A DNA stretch of 64,000 nucleotides. It comes from Corythucha ciliata (Eukaryota; Arthropoda; Insecta; Hemiptera; Tingidae). The stretch spans positions 9,858,001 through 9,922,000 of the forward strand of contig CM075941.1 in assembly GCA_038030265.1 (NCBI GenBank), written 5' to 3'. The translations under genes were made by a program, and so were the position numbers. This document shows positions 54,273-64,000 of the stretch, one piece after another. The notes under the pieces are model-generated. The model did not search any database. It was not told the DNA's origin and saw only the letters and a list, made by a program, of their open reading frames with translations. The stretch's first letter is position 1, and every line of letters starts with the position of its first letter.

Positions 54273-54833
54273 GCTAAACAACGCATCAAACGACTCCTCA
54301 CCGACCTCGAACTTGGCGACCAACGCCCAACGCAACTTCTTCGTGCCATGCGACATTTAGCCAACTACTCGATATCTGACGACCTGCCGATAAAGTGATC
54401 GAAGTCTGTGAAACTTCCTCCCTCGCCCTCGCCATTAAAGACCTTACATCTAGCTTTGAACGCCTTGAAGCTCGACTACTTGAACGCAGCCGTCCCGTTT
54501 CTCGAAACCGTTCCAATCGTTCGACATATCGAGATGCCCACCGTCGAACGCCGTTCTTCTCTCGACACCCCTAACTCGTGCTTCTATCACGCCACGTTTG
54601 GAACCAAGGCACAGAAATGTACCGGCACCCCTTGCCCTCACTTCATTCCAAAAAACTAGACACCCTTCAACAGTTGGCGGCTTTTGGAAGGGTCAAAATC
54701 AATCGCCTTTTCATCAAGGACCAAATTCACAAACTCCGAATTCCTCGTTGATACAGGAGCCGACGTTTCCATTCTTCCCGCCTCAACAGCAGACAAGCTC
54801 AAACAACCAACGTCGTCCAACAAGATTTGGCCC
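54273..54833 (+). pseudogene. gypsy gag C-terminus and protease remnant (plus strand)
   Basis: AKQRIKRLLTDLELGDQRPT and QLLRAMRHLANYSISDDLP match the gag type also seen at 44045 on the other strand. Frame changes follow at about 54395. The gag ends CFYHATFGTKAQKCTGTPCP (about 54580-54640). The protease appears in another frame as SEFLVDTGADVSILPAS (about 54735-54785). Beyond about 54833 the sequence switches to minus-strand integrase, so the gag-protease piece is fused to an inverted gypsy piece. Confidence 0.78.
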
Positions 54834-54954
54834 ACGTGTGAACGTCTTTCTTGATGTAAGGCCACACGAAGCGGTCGCGGACGAGCTTAGGAGACGGGTG
54901 TGACAGGTTATGGATGAGGTCGAAAATTCTGCGACGAAGGCCAGATGATATGAA
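54834..54954 (-). pseudogene. gypsy integrase zinc-binding segment, part 2 (minus strand)
   Basis: The minus strand reads FISSGLRRRIFDLIHNLSHP, then KLVRDRFVWPYIKKDVHTWA and KSCW. This is the HHCC zinc-binding module at the start of a gypsy integrase. It continues the segment at 59564-59760 once the TIR element between them is ignored (NRPF joins ISSGLRRRIF). The last cysteine of the motif and the catalytic core are missing. Confidence 0.78.
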
Positions 54955-55170
54955 CCCAAGTAGCAGAAGGTTATATCAAATAAATTTTAAAAACATCTTA
55001 AGATATGTTTTCAATGTTTCAATATCAAATACTTATTCAAAATGTTTCAAATATCAGTTTTAAAAGATATGTTTTCCAACTTATTTTGAAATATATTTGA
55101 TACACGTTGCTCAAAATATTTTGGAAGCAAAGTATCTAATATGATTTAAAACATTATGAAAATTACTTCA

Positions 55171-56273
55171 GCCCGGACGATCATTCATCTCTATTGTGAT
55201 CATGGTTAGCTTGTATGGAGCCATATTCTCTAAAATTGAGGCACTGTGCCTGATGGGTGACATACCCACATTGACATATCATTTTCCCTCGCATCATCTA
55301 TCCCCTCATGAAGAACTTTGAAATTTATTTAAAAATGACCAAATGCACCAATACCAATCGTGTTGCAACTAAGTACCTATGATATCCTTCTGTCCATGTG
55401 CCAATTCACCGTTATACTTTTCTCCCAAATCGGGCATTCATGCAAGTTCCCCATTGGAGGAATTATAGAAATAAATTATAATGTGGATAAGGGTGAAGTT
55501 ATTAGTGAAACCACACTCGAAGTGAGCGACCTTGGAAGGCAAGGTCCTTTCGTATCATCCTCCCCCCGCCTATCGGACACACCAACAGCTCACTTTGCGG
55601 TCTCAGCCTTTCTTCCGACATCAGCGCTTTTGAAGCGTGGCCGCCGTTCGCCGGCTTCCCCCTTCCAGCCTTCCACACAGCACACACTTTTACTGGACGC
55701 GCGGGATGATTGTTCGGTGTTCCATTAGTTTTTTACTTCCACGTTCTCTTTGTCAGTTTTATCAAATTTTAATTTTGGAGTTTTGAGACGGAATCCGTTT
55801 TCTGAGAGCTGCGGGTGCTGTTTCTCGTTCTCGTTATTGTGCATCGTGGAATCGTAAGTACCTACATCCATAATTATGTTAGTGCGTTTAATAATTATGG
55901 CTAAGATTTTCACATTTTACAAAAGGTTTTTTCCTGGTAAATATTGCCCTGTTTGAACAAATAAATTCAATGATTCCATACCCCTACTTCCAAAAAATAT
56001 GCCCTTAAAAATTTCATCTCCCCTTTAACAAATTCATCGCCTGTCATGTATGAAAGAGCATCAAAAAATGAATTATTTCCACTCGTTTGAAATTAATTGA
56101 TTGTCGTTTTTAGTTAATTTCATTTTGAAAAAATGCACTATTGGTCTCTCGCTCTGATGGTGGCAACGGTGGTGGGGCGTCGATTAGTTGAGATTTAGTG
56201 TAGAAACGTCGGGTTAACTTATGTTGAAAAATTTAAAAATCTTGGTATGCACTACTTCGAGCCGCCGCCGCCG
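55171..56273. other. Left interior of the TIR element, no exon recognised
   Basis: About 1.1 kb. A minus-strand frame ending at 55725 contains a charged stretch, MHNNENEKQHPQLSENGF followed by KTPKLKFDKTDKEN. It has coding-like composition but no known domain. The N-terminal exons of the DUF4806 gene would be expected upstream of 58079, but none was recognised here. Confidence 0.35.
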
Positions 56274-57030
56274 CACAGTGGGACGAAACGCCAATCTAGC
56301 TAGTAATTAAAGATTATTTGAGTAGTAAGTACATTCGTTTTTTTATTTATGGCCGACTAGTTTCGGAGTAGCAGCACTCCATTTTTGAGGCCGAAACAAC
56401 TACAAGGAGACATCACAACAATCAGTAAAAATTCTCAACAATTATTTAAAAAAAAAAAAAACAAAAAAAACCTAGCTTAACGTTTACTCTCATCTCTTTG
56501 TCAAACGCTAGGGTTTTTAAAAAAAATAATCTTTAATTACTTGCAATTAATAACATTCACAAAACTCTTAAAAATTTGCCAATCTAGCTGTTCAAAATTA
56601 ATACCGCTGAGAATATCCGTTCGATCGACTTCAAAGTGTGGTTCCCTAGGTTTTTTGGGGTGAGGAATCCAAATTTGAGGTCAGATTAACTGTAGGATGC
56701 ACGGGAATGTCGCTATTCGTGATTGGATTGGTGAGTCAGGCAAAATACTTTGAAACCGGGGACAATTTTTTTCTGTGATTCTTCACATAAAATAAGTGGA
56801 CCAGTGTTCGCCAGTTTTCCTCGATAAGTCTTTTGAGGCCCAGGAAAAAAATTCAAAGTCTGGAAATGGTAAATTTCAAAATCGAATTTTTGATAAAACA
56901 AGCATGGTTTCCGTATGAAATTGGGCTGAGAAATTCGAAAAAAATAGTTTTGAAAATCCAAAATTATTTCCTACCACCATAAATCATTAAACATCATTGA
57001 GCAGCTAGATTGGCGTTTCGTCCCACTGTG
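56274..57030. mobile_element. 757-bp hAT-like MITE inside the TIR element
   Basis: CACAGTGGGACGAAACGCCA (28 bp in all) is mirrored exactly at the right end. The flanking 8-mers CGCCGCCG (56266-56273) and CGCCGTCG (57031-57038) differ at one base, consistent with an aged 8-bp hAT target duplication. An inner inverted repeat (AGTAATTAAAGATTATT at 56301 and its complement near 56525-56545) marks a further nested element. It has no transposase. Confidence 0.7.
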
Positions 57031-57038
57031 CGCCGTCG

Positions 57039-57773
57039 AGGCTGCAGAAAGTAGTGAATTTTTAACGAAAATGCGATTCATGACAGAAAAAGGTGTGTTC
57101 TTTTCGAATCCATCGTCAAAAGTTGCAAGATAATTTGGAAGCTAATGGAAGATAATGGTTAAAATTTTTAAATTCAACCCCCACTTGTCATACTAAATCG
57201 ACGCCTATTGACTTCTCATGGATAAGAAAAACTTTTTCATCGTGTCCCTTTCAAAATTACTCATGAGCGTTTGATTCATTAATTGGCGATTTTTCGGCAG
57301 AAATTTTAAGAAAAAGAGTAATTTTCCTATTCAAAAACGATTGCTTTTTCCTGCAAAATTCAAACAATATCCTTGTGAATTTTAACATGGTCAGCGTCAT
57401 GAACACCTCACCTGAAGTGGTCCATTGAATTTAACTATAATTGTGAACGCCTACCGGAGTGTCGCAATTTTATTACTCGTGTAAACGACCCTAAACAAAT
57501 TTAGTGTCAGACACTTTTCGTGCAACTTTTCAAAAGTGTCTGAGAGCTCTCTCAGGGGTGTTTACACATAACTGAGCCCAAATCTCGGAAAAAGCGTCAC
57601 AATTTTATTTCACTTTCACTTTCATTTTATATATCGAGATGTCGTGAAAACACCACCCGCGGCTAGATGGCCAGAAGCGGTTAAATAGGGGCGAAAGTAA
57701 GGTGGGAAATAATATCCTGAGCTGCTACGGTGGGGGATGCTCATACAGGATTAGGATGAATGAATGGGAATGA
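57039..57773. other. Non-coding interior of the TIR element
   Basis: About 735 bp. No exon or repeat that I can name. A short inverted phrase AAGTGTCTGAGAGCTCTCTC lies near 57533. Confidence 0.35.
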
Positions 57774-57934
57774 AGGGTGTTGTAGTACTCACCAGTACCA
57801 ACCAGAAACGCAATATTAAACTCAATAGATTTCACTATAGAGCCCAATTTGTACTTTTTTAGCCACCAGGAACTTTTTCACCAAAATGCCGGAATGGTTA
57901 GTACTGGTCTACTGGTGGGTACTACAACGCCCTT
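57774..57934. mobile_element. 161-bp MITE
   Basis: AAGGGTGTTGTAGTACTCAC is mirrored by GTGGGTACTACAACGCCCTT. Inner parts pair through ACCAGTACCAACCAG-like words. It lies just upstream of the first recognised DUF4806 exon. Confidence 0.65.
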
Positions 57935-58078
57935 AATTCCCGGTAATTCATACTAAATCACCCTGTATATTTGCCTTCTAATCGTGGTTATAGAGTACGA
58001 CTTCAAAAGAAAATTTTTGAGAGCCGGTCCACACGCTTCCTGATTCTGATTCACTCATCAGTGTGTGTATTCTTGCAG

Positions 58079-59211
58079 ATTAACGCATTGAGATGTGTTT
58101 GCGAGAAGCGGAGCCTGTCTCGCTGTGTAACAAGCATCATGAAAACGCTCTTTTCTCCAGAATTGGCTGGAATGTTCTCGTGGAAGGGGCAAAAACGAAG
58201 AGACCAAACCACTGCCAAAGAGGCATTTGGCCCCTTGAAGATGACGGAAGTTTTATTTGGTAAGAACTCAAAACAATTGTTTGATTGCATGAACACGTTT
58301 TAACACATCACCAATATTGCTATTTACCAGCTATGACTGCTCGAGTATTCGAAAATGTTGATATTGACAAAGTTTCAACTATATCAGCAACATGGCTGGC
58401 TCAGACCGGCGCCAAATTGTCCAAACGTAAGTTATGCCTTCAAACAACAATAACAGCTATTGCCTTATTATTATGAAGATGCTTTTTCACAAGCGTTTTG
58501 CTCGGCTAATTGAATAAGGGCCGGGTCGACAATGTCCGTTAAAGCGTTGCCAAGGGTTTTAACGTTTTCGTATGCGAAATACTAAATTATGGTAGGCGTG
58601 TAAGCTCCTAAGCTCTGCTTGGTGTTGAGTGGGACTTAACCAGTCAGCACAGATGAATAATAGAGGGAGCGTCAAACAAATTGGCCAATTTCCTCCTCTC
58701 TAAAGCCTTGTACGTACGAAGCGATTTTGTATGCGATTTTCACGGCACAGTGAGAAAAGTCATATGAGCCTTGATTACCTTTCATGGAAATCACATGTTT
58801 TTGTGGGGATTGAAAGCGATTTCACTAGAAAAATCGCTTCGTGTGAACAGGGCTTAGTAGTCGAAATAATGTGGTGAGAAAACTATTGGAAACAAACATA
58901 CGAGCCAAAGCATTGAAATTCAAGTACAAACTACTACCTTCACTGAACGAACGGAAATGACAGCTGAAAATGTCATCAGAAGATTTTGCTTCATTACATC
59001 AAGATGATGCGGTCTCGTAGTTTTGATGAGGTTTCATTTTCTTGATTATCTACCTTTAAAATATCTCTAATTTGCGTGGAGGGTTGGAGACACCTGGGTG
59101 CTTAACTATGAACGTCAATCGTAGATAGCCAATCGTTGAATTGGCCAGCTATCAGATAAAAAAATAATTTTATTTGTTTCAGGTAATTTGGAAAGCGGCG
59201 GGCTAGCCTAA
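58079..59211 (+). CDS. DUF4806-domain gene, last three exons
   Basis: Exon a (58079-58259) follows the acceptor TATTCTTGCAG and ends at donor GTAAGA. It encodes SIMKTLFSPELAGMFSWKGQ and AKEAFGPLKMTEVLF, the core of DUF4806 (the ...LLTxELAxxFSWxGRRGKxAF pattern). Intron 1 is 71 bp, ending TATTTACCAG. Exon b (58331-58426) encodes FENVDIDKVSTISATWLAQ, the C-terminal helix of the domain, and ends at donor GTAAGT. Intron 2 (58427-59182) contains a MITE and ends TTTATTTGTTTCAG. Exon c (59183-59211) gives RNLESGGLA and a TAA. Splice phases match at both introns (1 then 1). DUF4806 has no established biochemical function. Upstream exons were not found, so the gene is partial here. It lies inside a TIR element just before the right arm. 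Confidence 0.72.
58701..58856. mobile_element. 156-bp MITE in intron 2 of the DUF4806 gene
   Basis: AAGCCTTGTACGTACGAAGC (then GATTTT) is mirrored by AAAATCGCTTCGTGTGAACAG followed by GGCTTAG, with several mismatches. It sits between exons b and c and does not disturb their splice sites. Confidence 0.62.
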
Positions 59212-59563
59212 AATGAGACCAGAAACAAAATACTTACATTTTTTCGTTTTTTTTAATACGTGTCAACTATTTTTTAAATATATATATTATAAAGCAATTT
59301 TTAATGTCATCGAAAAATGTTTTGAAAACATGTTGGAATACATGTTTATGATATCAATGATTCTTATTTTTGATATATATTTGGCCAAGTATATCAATTT
59401 ATTTAACATATATTGAATACATGGCGAAATAAATATTTTAAATTGGGAAATTGATATCAGATTAAAACCTATCAAATATATTTCAATATCTATTTGATAT
59501 ATACTGAATATGTCAATATCATATCTTAAAAATATATTTGATATAACCTTCTGCTACTTGGGA

Positions 59564-59760
59564 AGGGACGATTCTTGTCATCACTGAACACGGAAACGGT
59601 GAGACCGGGAACGGAAACGGAAGAGAGTTTTAGCGAAAACTTGTCCGGATGCTGTATAATGTAAAGAAGGTCGTGATCAGTCTGTTGAAGATGAGAGAGT
59701 TCACCGAAATCGAAAGTTTCGAGGGTTGTGATTTTGAGGTTCAACACATAAGATAAACAC
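59564..59760 (-). pseudogene. gypsy pol segment ahead of integrase, part 1 (minus strand)
   Basis: The minus strand reads ATLETFDFGELSHLQQTDHD-like sequence (TTLETFDFGELSHLQQ), then FSLKLSSVSVPGL and VFSDDKNRPF. This is the RNase H-integrase linker of insect gypsy elements (FDLxELAxxQxxDPEL ... CDxSxGRPRP). It is cut at 59563 by the TIR element and continues at 54954. The upstream RT and RNase H are not in the window. Confidence 0.75.
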
Positions 59761-59765
59761 AGCAA

Positions 59766-60800
59766 TCGAAATTGATAACAAGTTTTATTAAAAATATGAA
59801 TTTATAATTCATACAAAATAAAGTTTCAAGTTACAAGTAATAAATAAATTACGGAGTTAAATGTATCTGCTCACTGTTTACGTTTGGCTTTTCTGTCCAA
59901 ATCGGCTTTCTGTTGTCTTTTAAAACCATCATGAGGGATCTTGACGTTCTTATTCTTCCATAATTATACATCTATTTTTGCAACCCTGGATCGACAAAAA
60001 TAAAATAAATGAAGTAAATAAATTAATAATAATAATGGAGAACAGCCGTGATCACTTTATTCCCAAGAGCCATGATGCAAATTTTTTTGCAGGATTTGGG
60101 ATGCTCAATCAAACAACACTACTATTTTTTCAAAAAGCGTGCCTCCTGCCTACTGATAAACCCTCACCGAGCAATAATCAAGTCATAAAAGCGCCCACAT
60201 TAAGGCCACGCCACACAGAACGCGAACTGAAAACGTTGACGCGGAGTTACTTTCGCGCGCGGACCAGTCCGCGTTATGTGCTGAGGCCGTTAGTAGTGAT
60301 TTATCACGGGAAAGAAGGAATAAAACAGTATTGAAAGCCTCACTTACCAATAAGCTCCTCTGCGTAGTCGCGGTAGTCCGACTCCCAAGACTCAGGGAGG
60401 CCGAGGAAATCCATTGCAACATCAACATGAAGTGTTTTCTACAAAGAAAAATGAAACGTTAAAGTGAAGATATGCTCTAAGATAATGCGTAACTTGATAG
60501 GGTACATGTATACTTCTACGGTTCAAGCTTACCTAGGCTTTTGAAAAAAACGGGTGGCGCGTGTTTCCTGGTCGTCGAGCGAGCTATTGAATTGAATGAA
60601 TGCACGCGTGGCCGACCTAAACTTGCTCGCACAACCCCACAACGACTCCTGACCCTTCGAACAGGAGTGGGAGACTGGCAGTATTGCCACTGTCACTGTA
60701 CCGCAGTACCGTGTACCCAGAATCTCAGAAAACAATGAGGTAGGGCACTTCAATTTTTACTGTGGTAACATAGGGTTTTCAAATCAAGTGAGCAGCATCA
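59766..60800 (-). other. Possible spliced host gene (minus strand), unidentified
   Basis: A candidate internal exon at 60348-60438 follows the acceptor TTTTTCTTTGTAG and ends at donor GTAAGTGAGG. One frame reads MDFLGLPESWESDYRDYAEE and then LIG, which looks like a protein N-terminus. A donor GTAAGC at 60532 ends a possible upstream exon (60533 to about 60790). A 3' frame ending at TGA (complement of 59871-59873) reads KIPHDGFKRQQKADLDRKAK, lysine-rich and coding-like. However, I could not join it to the first exon in phase, and the acceptor at about 59989 instead leads to an early stop. I do not recognise the protein. The intron contains a small TTAA-type MITE (60204-60291). Confidence 0.3.
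60204..60291. mobile_element. 88-bp TTAA-type MITE
   Basis: TTAA (60200-60203) is followed by GGCCACGCCACACAGAACGC. The right end, TGCTGAGGCCGTTAG, pairs with it imperfectly (GCGTTATGTGCTGAGGCC). The terminus belongs to the GGCC...CACA style shared by other TTAA MITEs here. Confidence 0.5.
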
Positions 60801-62668
60801 ATTTTTACGGTGGCAACCCTTTAAGCGTTCGTGAAGACAACGCCTCAAATTCATTCTGGTCTGGAGACCGCTTTTTTTTTTTTACATTGGCCACACCAAT
60901 AATTTGTGGAACCACGTCATGCTGTGTTTTGTTGCAAGTGTAACCAGAGCACATCTCGTCAGAGCAGGAGGTACAATTTTTCGGCCACAGTACTAAAAAC
61001 AAAGTCGTATATCAATCATCGAATAGTCAACCCACAACTTTTCCATTGGAAGGAGAACTCTATACTTTCCTGTTGGAATAATCAGTGAATGGTTTAAATT
61101 TTCGTACGGCGCTCAGGGAAATTTTACTACCAGTAAGTTAGAATTTACTAGGGGTTTCTTGAAAAAGCTACGGGGTAGCTGTGATAGTTAGGGGGACACT
61201 TTGTTTTTCGCATGTGTCGAAGTAACATTGACGATGGCCTTATGCACATTTTACATAAAAAATTCAGCCTGGTTTTTCCGTGAAGTGACTGTCAGCTATA
61301 CACGAAACCATCACCGACTTATCTTTTGCTTCATGCCAATTCCAATTATTTTAGTTATTTCTGTCGCTTCCATCGAGAAAGTCAACTATTCTGAACTAAG
61401 ACAGAGTAATATACTCGGTAAGATCACTTCCCGAAGTCTTATCCCACGGATGGCAGGATGGAGTTCCGAATTGGTACTGTCTCGTATTCCAGGACTCTAT
61501 TTTTTCTTCTTTCTGAAGTGTTTCGTGACAACATGACGTCAGTATAGAGGTAGAAACCTCACGTCAGGCTGCCTCTGGTTCTTATTCTCGTAGAAAGCTT
61601 GTAACCCGTTTTGGTGTTGTGCGCCTGTGTTTCCAATTACGATGGACCGTTGTTCAATCCGACTTTTTGTTGCACAAGTTCTCAAACATTTAACTTTTCT
61701 CTTTCGATACCTACCGTTAATATTTCCGAGCGTCACGTCGGGTTAAAAAACTGGGGGCTCACCAACTTATAGACGACGGAATCGCTGAATATAAGAACAT
61801 TGCCGCATTTTCTTTGTTCTATAACCTTACAAGAATACCCAAACTTTTATCCCTCTTCTTTCTAGTGTTGCCATCAAAATTCCCTGTTAACAACCAGTAG
61901 GGTAAATGAATGACTGAAAAAGGGGAGGCTTAACGAACTTGGATAAATGAAATAAATGCTGCTTTCCGGTCACCCCCTCTTTTCTTCCTTCCAATTTAGA
62001 AATAAAAAAAGACGCCCTCATCCCTTACACCACCTACGGCTTTTCATTACTTCCTCGTTTCTCTATTCGTTAATCTTCGAGTAATTGACCGTACCAGGAT
62101 TACGGGAGTTCTGGTTGTTGGAGGCGTGGGAGCGGGGGTGAGTTCGAAAATTGAAAAGGATGAAGTTAGGTTGGAACGCTGTATAGAAGTGGCGTGCCAG
62201 AAAGCGAAGGGTCCATTGAGCTTTTATTTCACAATGGCGCTCGTTCTCCTCTTGGGATTTAACTGACTGGAAAAAATGTCACCTTTTTTTTTTTTTCTGC
62301 TGGAGGCGTGAGATGGAAAGGGCTGGAAAACACTTTTGTCGAAGTCATTGGATTCTTTCACGCGTAATTGAAATCGTCGAATCATAATTTCAGTCGTAAT
62401 TGTGCAAATATTTTCAAAATGGAAGGCGGATAACATGCAAATGTCTCTTGAGGGTGATTTTTTTGCTGCCTTCGAAAAAAAAAACGGTGACTTCACACCC
62501 ATTAGCATAAACATGGTAAAGAAGAGGGTTTTTTAAAGGGCGTCATTACAGAAGGGTGTCTTGTGATCCCAAAGGTAAGCTCGCCTTGGCTTAAAAACAC
62601 GCGGGGGGATTTCATTTTCTTCAATCCAATCAGAAGAAAGGCCAAGCATTTCATGAAGAATTTACAAT
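60801..62668. other. No supported gene
   Basis: Short frames such as 61201-61536 (111 codons, two hydrophobic stretches) lack any family pattern or splice support that I can defend. Homopolymer A/T runs occur at 60870-60882 and 62283-62297. This tract is less repeat-rich than the rest of the window and may be intron or intergenic DNA of a host gene. Confidence 0.4.
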
Positions 62669-62932
62669 TCAAAAGATGTAGCTGTTAGGTAAACGAAGAT
62701 GTTTGAGACGGGAGGGGTGTGCCAGGGTGTTTTGAAGCATGAACACTAATAAGACGTCAGGAGCCATTATGAAAATGAGGAAAGTCTTCCAATCCTCACC
62801 TGCTCCAAAGTAAACCACCGTTGGAATAGCGAGGGAAGCGGCCCCAATGGTTCCCATAAATGATAATTTCTTGACAAATGCCATAAAATGAAACGCGGTT
62901 TTAATGAACAGAAGGGGGTGGTTTTGACGCAT
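62669..62932 (-). other. Hydrophobic open frame, possible exon
   Basis: An 87-codon minus-strand frame. Residues after MAFVKKLSFM form two hydrophobic segments, GTIGAASLAIPTVVYF and TFLIFIMAPDVLLVFM, separated by GAGEDWK. The arrangement loosely resembles two membrane helices of an organic-solute (MFS/SLC22-like) transporter, where a helix, a short loop with DW(R/K) and a second helix occur. A GCAG/GTGAGG splice-like site lies inside it. The similarity is weak and could be chance. Confidence 0.22.
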
Positions 62933-64000
62933 TCATTTTAAACGTACAATTTTTGTCAAAGCTACTTTTACTCTTCACTCTCACATTATTCTTAGCACGA
63001 TCAACCCCCTTCTCGTCGAACATAAATAATGACTGAAAATGTACGCTCGCGTGAAAGCTTTTCTAAGGAGACAAAAATTTCCTCTTCTACCTCTTCTTTT
63101 ATTCTCGTAATTTTCTATTGTAGACTGTACTTAATCGTTCTTCTACTCCTTCCGGATGTACCACCCACCCGGCTGGGTTACATTAGGTGAAATGACTCTT
63201 TAAAGAACACACAAAACTCCTAATGGGTTCAGAAGAATGAGAAAAACAACATGCACACTGCTGGATAAAAGAGAGAGAGAGAGAAGACGGAAAGATGAGA
63301 GGACCGTGTTTTAAAATAAGAATTTTTCTCTATATTTCTTCTCCCCTTCTCCTCAAGAAACATTATTCACGTTACTCTGGAGTTTTCCTTTTTATCAAAA
63401 CACTGCATCCCCACCGTTTGCATTAATGAGAAGAAGAGTCGGTTGGTTGCAGATTTTAATTATCCAGTCTCTTTTAGAAACGTCCCTCCTTATTTTTTTT
63501 CTTTTTTATATTCTGCGGTCATTGTTTAAAATCAGGAAAGAGAATGATGAGACTGCCATTTTTAGAGTTGTCTGCCTCTACCCTACTACGCCCATTATAC
63601 TTTTTGCTTTTGTGAGCACTCAAAGATCTTTTCCCCTGTCCCATTTGTCCATGAATATGGTGGCGTAATGACGTATGGACTAACAGGGATTGCTCGTGAA
63701 TGAGGTGTTTTTGGGAGAGCCGAATTAAAAGTTAAAATCGACTTGTCCACGCAAGGAATGGGCTTAGACAGGCATTAGTAACCTATACGTGAAAAATCAT
63801 TTTTCGCGCTACCTGCTTCGTTAGTTGGCCCCAAGGCGATAGATATTACAGGTGGCAAGAGCACTTTTCTTGGAACTGAGGAGGACTGCCACGTCACTCA
63901 TAGACCGGAAAGTCTGACTGCCTGAGCTAGGTTCGTTATAGCGTTTTCCATTAGCACAAAAAGTAGAGCTGGGGCTGCTCCAGGTCTGATCTGATAAGAG
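62933..64000. other. No supported gene to the window end
   Basis: About 1.07 kb with a GA microsatellite (63269-63284) and AT-rich stretches. A frame at 63426-63668 (80 codons) has a hydrophobic run but no recognisable domain. Confidence 0.4.

Larger units (their letters stand above)
54955..59563. mobile_element. 4.6-kb TIR element carrying spliced DUF4806 exons
   Basis: The ends CCCAAGTAGCAGAAGGTTAT and its reverse complement are perfect TIRs, about 27-28 bp with the following ATCAAATA. AT-rich subterminal arms (about 54955-55170 and 59215-59563) are full of TATATCAAAT-type words. The element interrupts a gypsy integrase in a way that restores the protein frame when it is ignored. The target duplication is only 2 or 3 bp (AA or GAA). 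Inside are three in-phase exons of a DUF4806 gene, a 757-bp hAT-like MITE (56274-57030) and two small MITEs. No known transposase was recognised. The superfamily is unassigned. Confidence 0.8.

Noticed and set aside
59871..59960. Joining the lysine-rich minus-strand C-terminus to the 60.4-kb exon as one gene
   Set aside because: No AG acceptor gave matching phase with the better-looking frame of the upstream exon. Kept only as a possibility.

Overview
This window is a eukaryotic, repeat-dominated region, most likely from an arthropod and probably an insect. The mix of Jockey-type and I/R1-type LINEs, copia, gypsy and BEL/Pao LTR retrotransposons, hAT elements and a FLYWCH-associated MULE fits insect genomes, as do a 71-bp intron and a DUF4806 gene fragment. 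A hemipteran is my guess only; nothing here names a species. I found no rRNA, tRNA, CRISPR array or bacterial-type operon.

Layout. 1-17,010: an old copia element (copia-A) cut into pieces by later insertions. These are a Jockey LINE (81-5962, 10-bp target duplication) that carries a solo LTR (665-2826, 4-bp duplication), an 807-bp foldback element (6438-7244), a 7.5-kb composite block (about 7820-15326) and a 301-bp insertion (16484-16784). Inside the composite block a palindromic MITE was hit at its exact centre by a MULE derivative, which was in turn hit by a nearly intact copia-B (9477-13582) with identical LTRs.

18,386-28,600: the 3' end of an I-like LINE with a TAA-type tail, a 604-bp TIR element, and a degenerate R1-like LINE 5' end. 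That LINE is split by a decayed hAT transposon (21132-24598) and by a 3.1-kb non-autonomous hAT-type element (25227-28324). The latter carries a 2.2-kb degenerate minisatellite.

28,333-44,100: mostly gene-free DNA with MITEs, a 3' half of a third copia (copia-C) next to a broken end of the same hAT-type family, a second minisatellite array in inverted orientation, BEL/Pao fragments and AAATAC-rich repeats. 44,045-54,000: an inverted gypsy gag fragment, then BEL-1 (46735-53701) carrying a solo LTR (47119-47703) and an autonomous-type MULE (48522-50582).

54,270-59,760: gypsy fragments in opposing orientation. The minus-strand integrase is interrupted by a 4.6-kb element (54955-59563) with clear terminal inverted repeats. 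That element contains three splice-compatible exons encoding the C-terminal part of a DUF4806 protein. This is the most unusual object in the window: a gene-bearing TIR element whose superfamily I cannot assign. 59,766-64,000 is the least repeat-rich part and may hold exons of an ordinary host gene on the minus strand.

Almost every coding sequence is transposon-derived and most are broken. copia-B is the only element that looks recent. Several insertions were dated relative to one another by target-site duplications and by reading frames that rejoin exactly once the insert is ignored.
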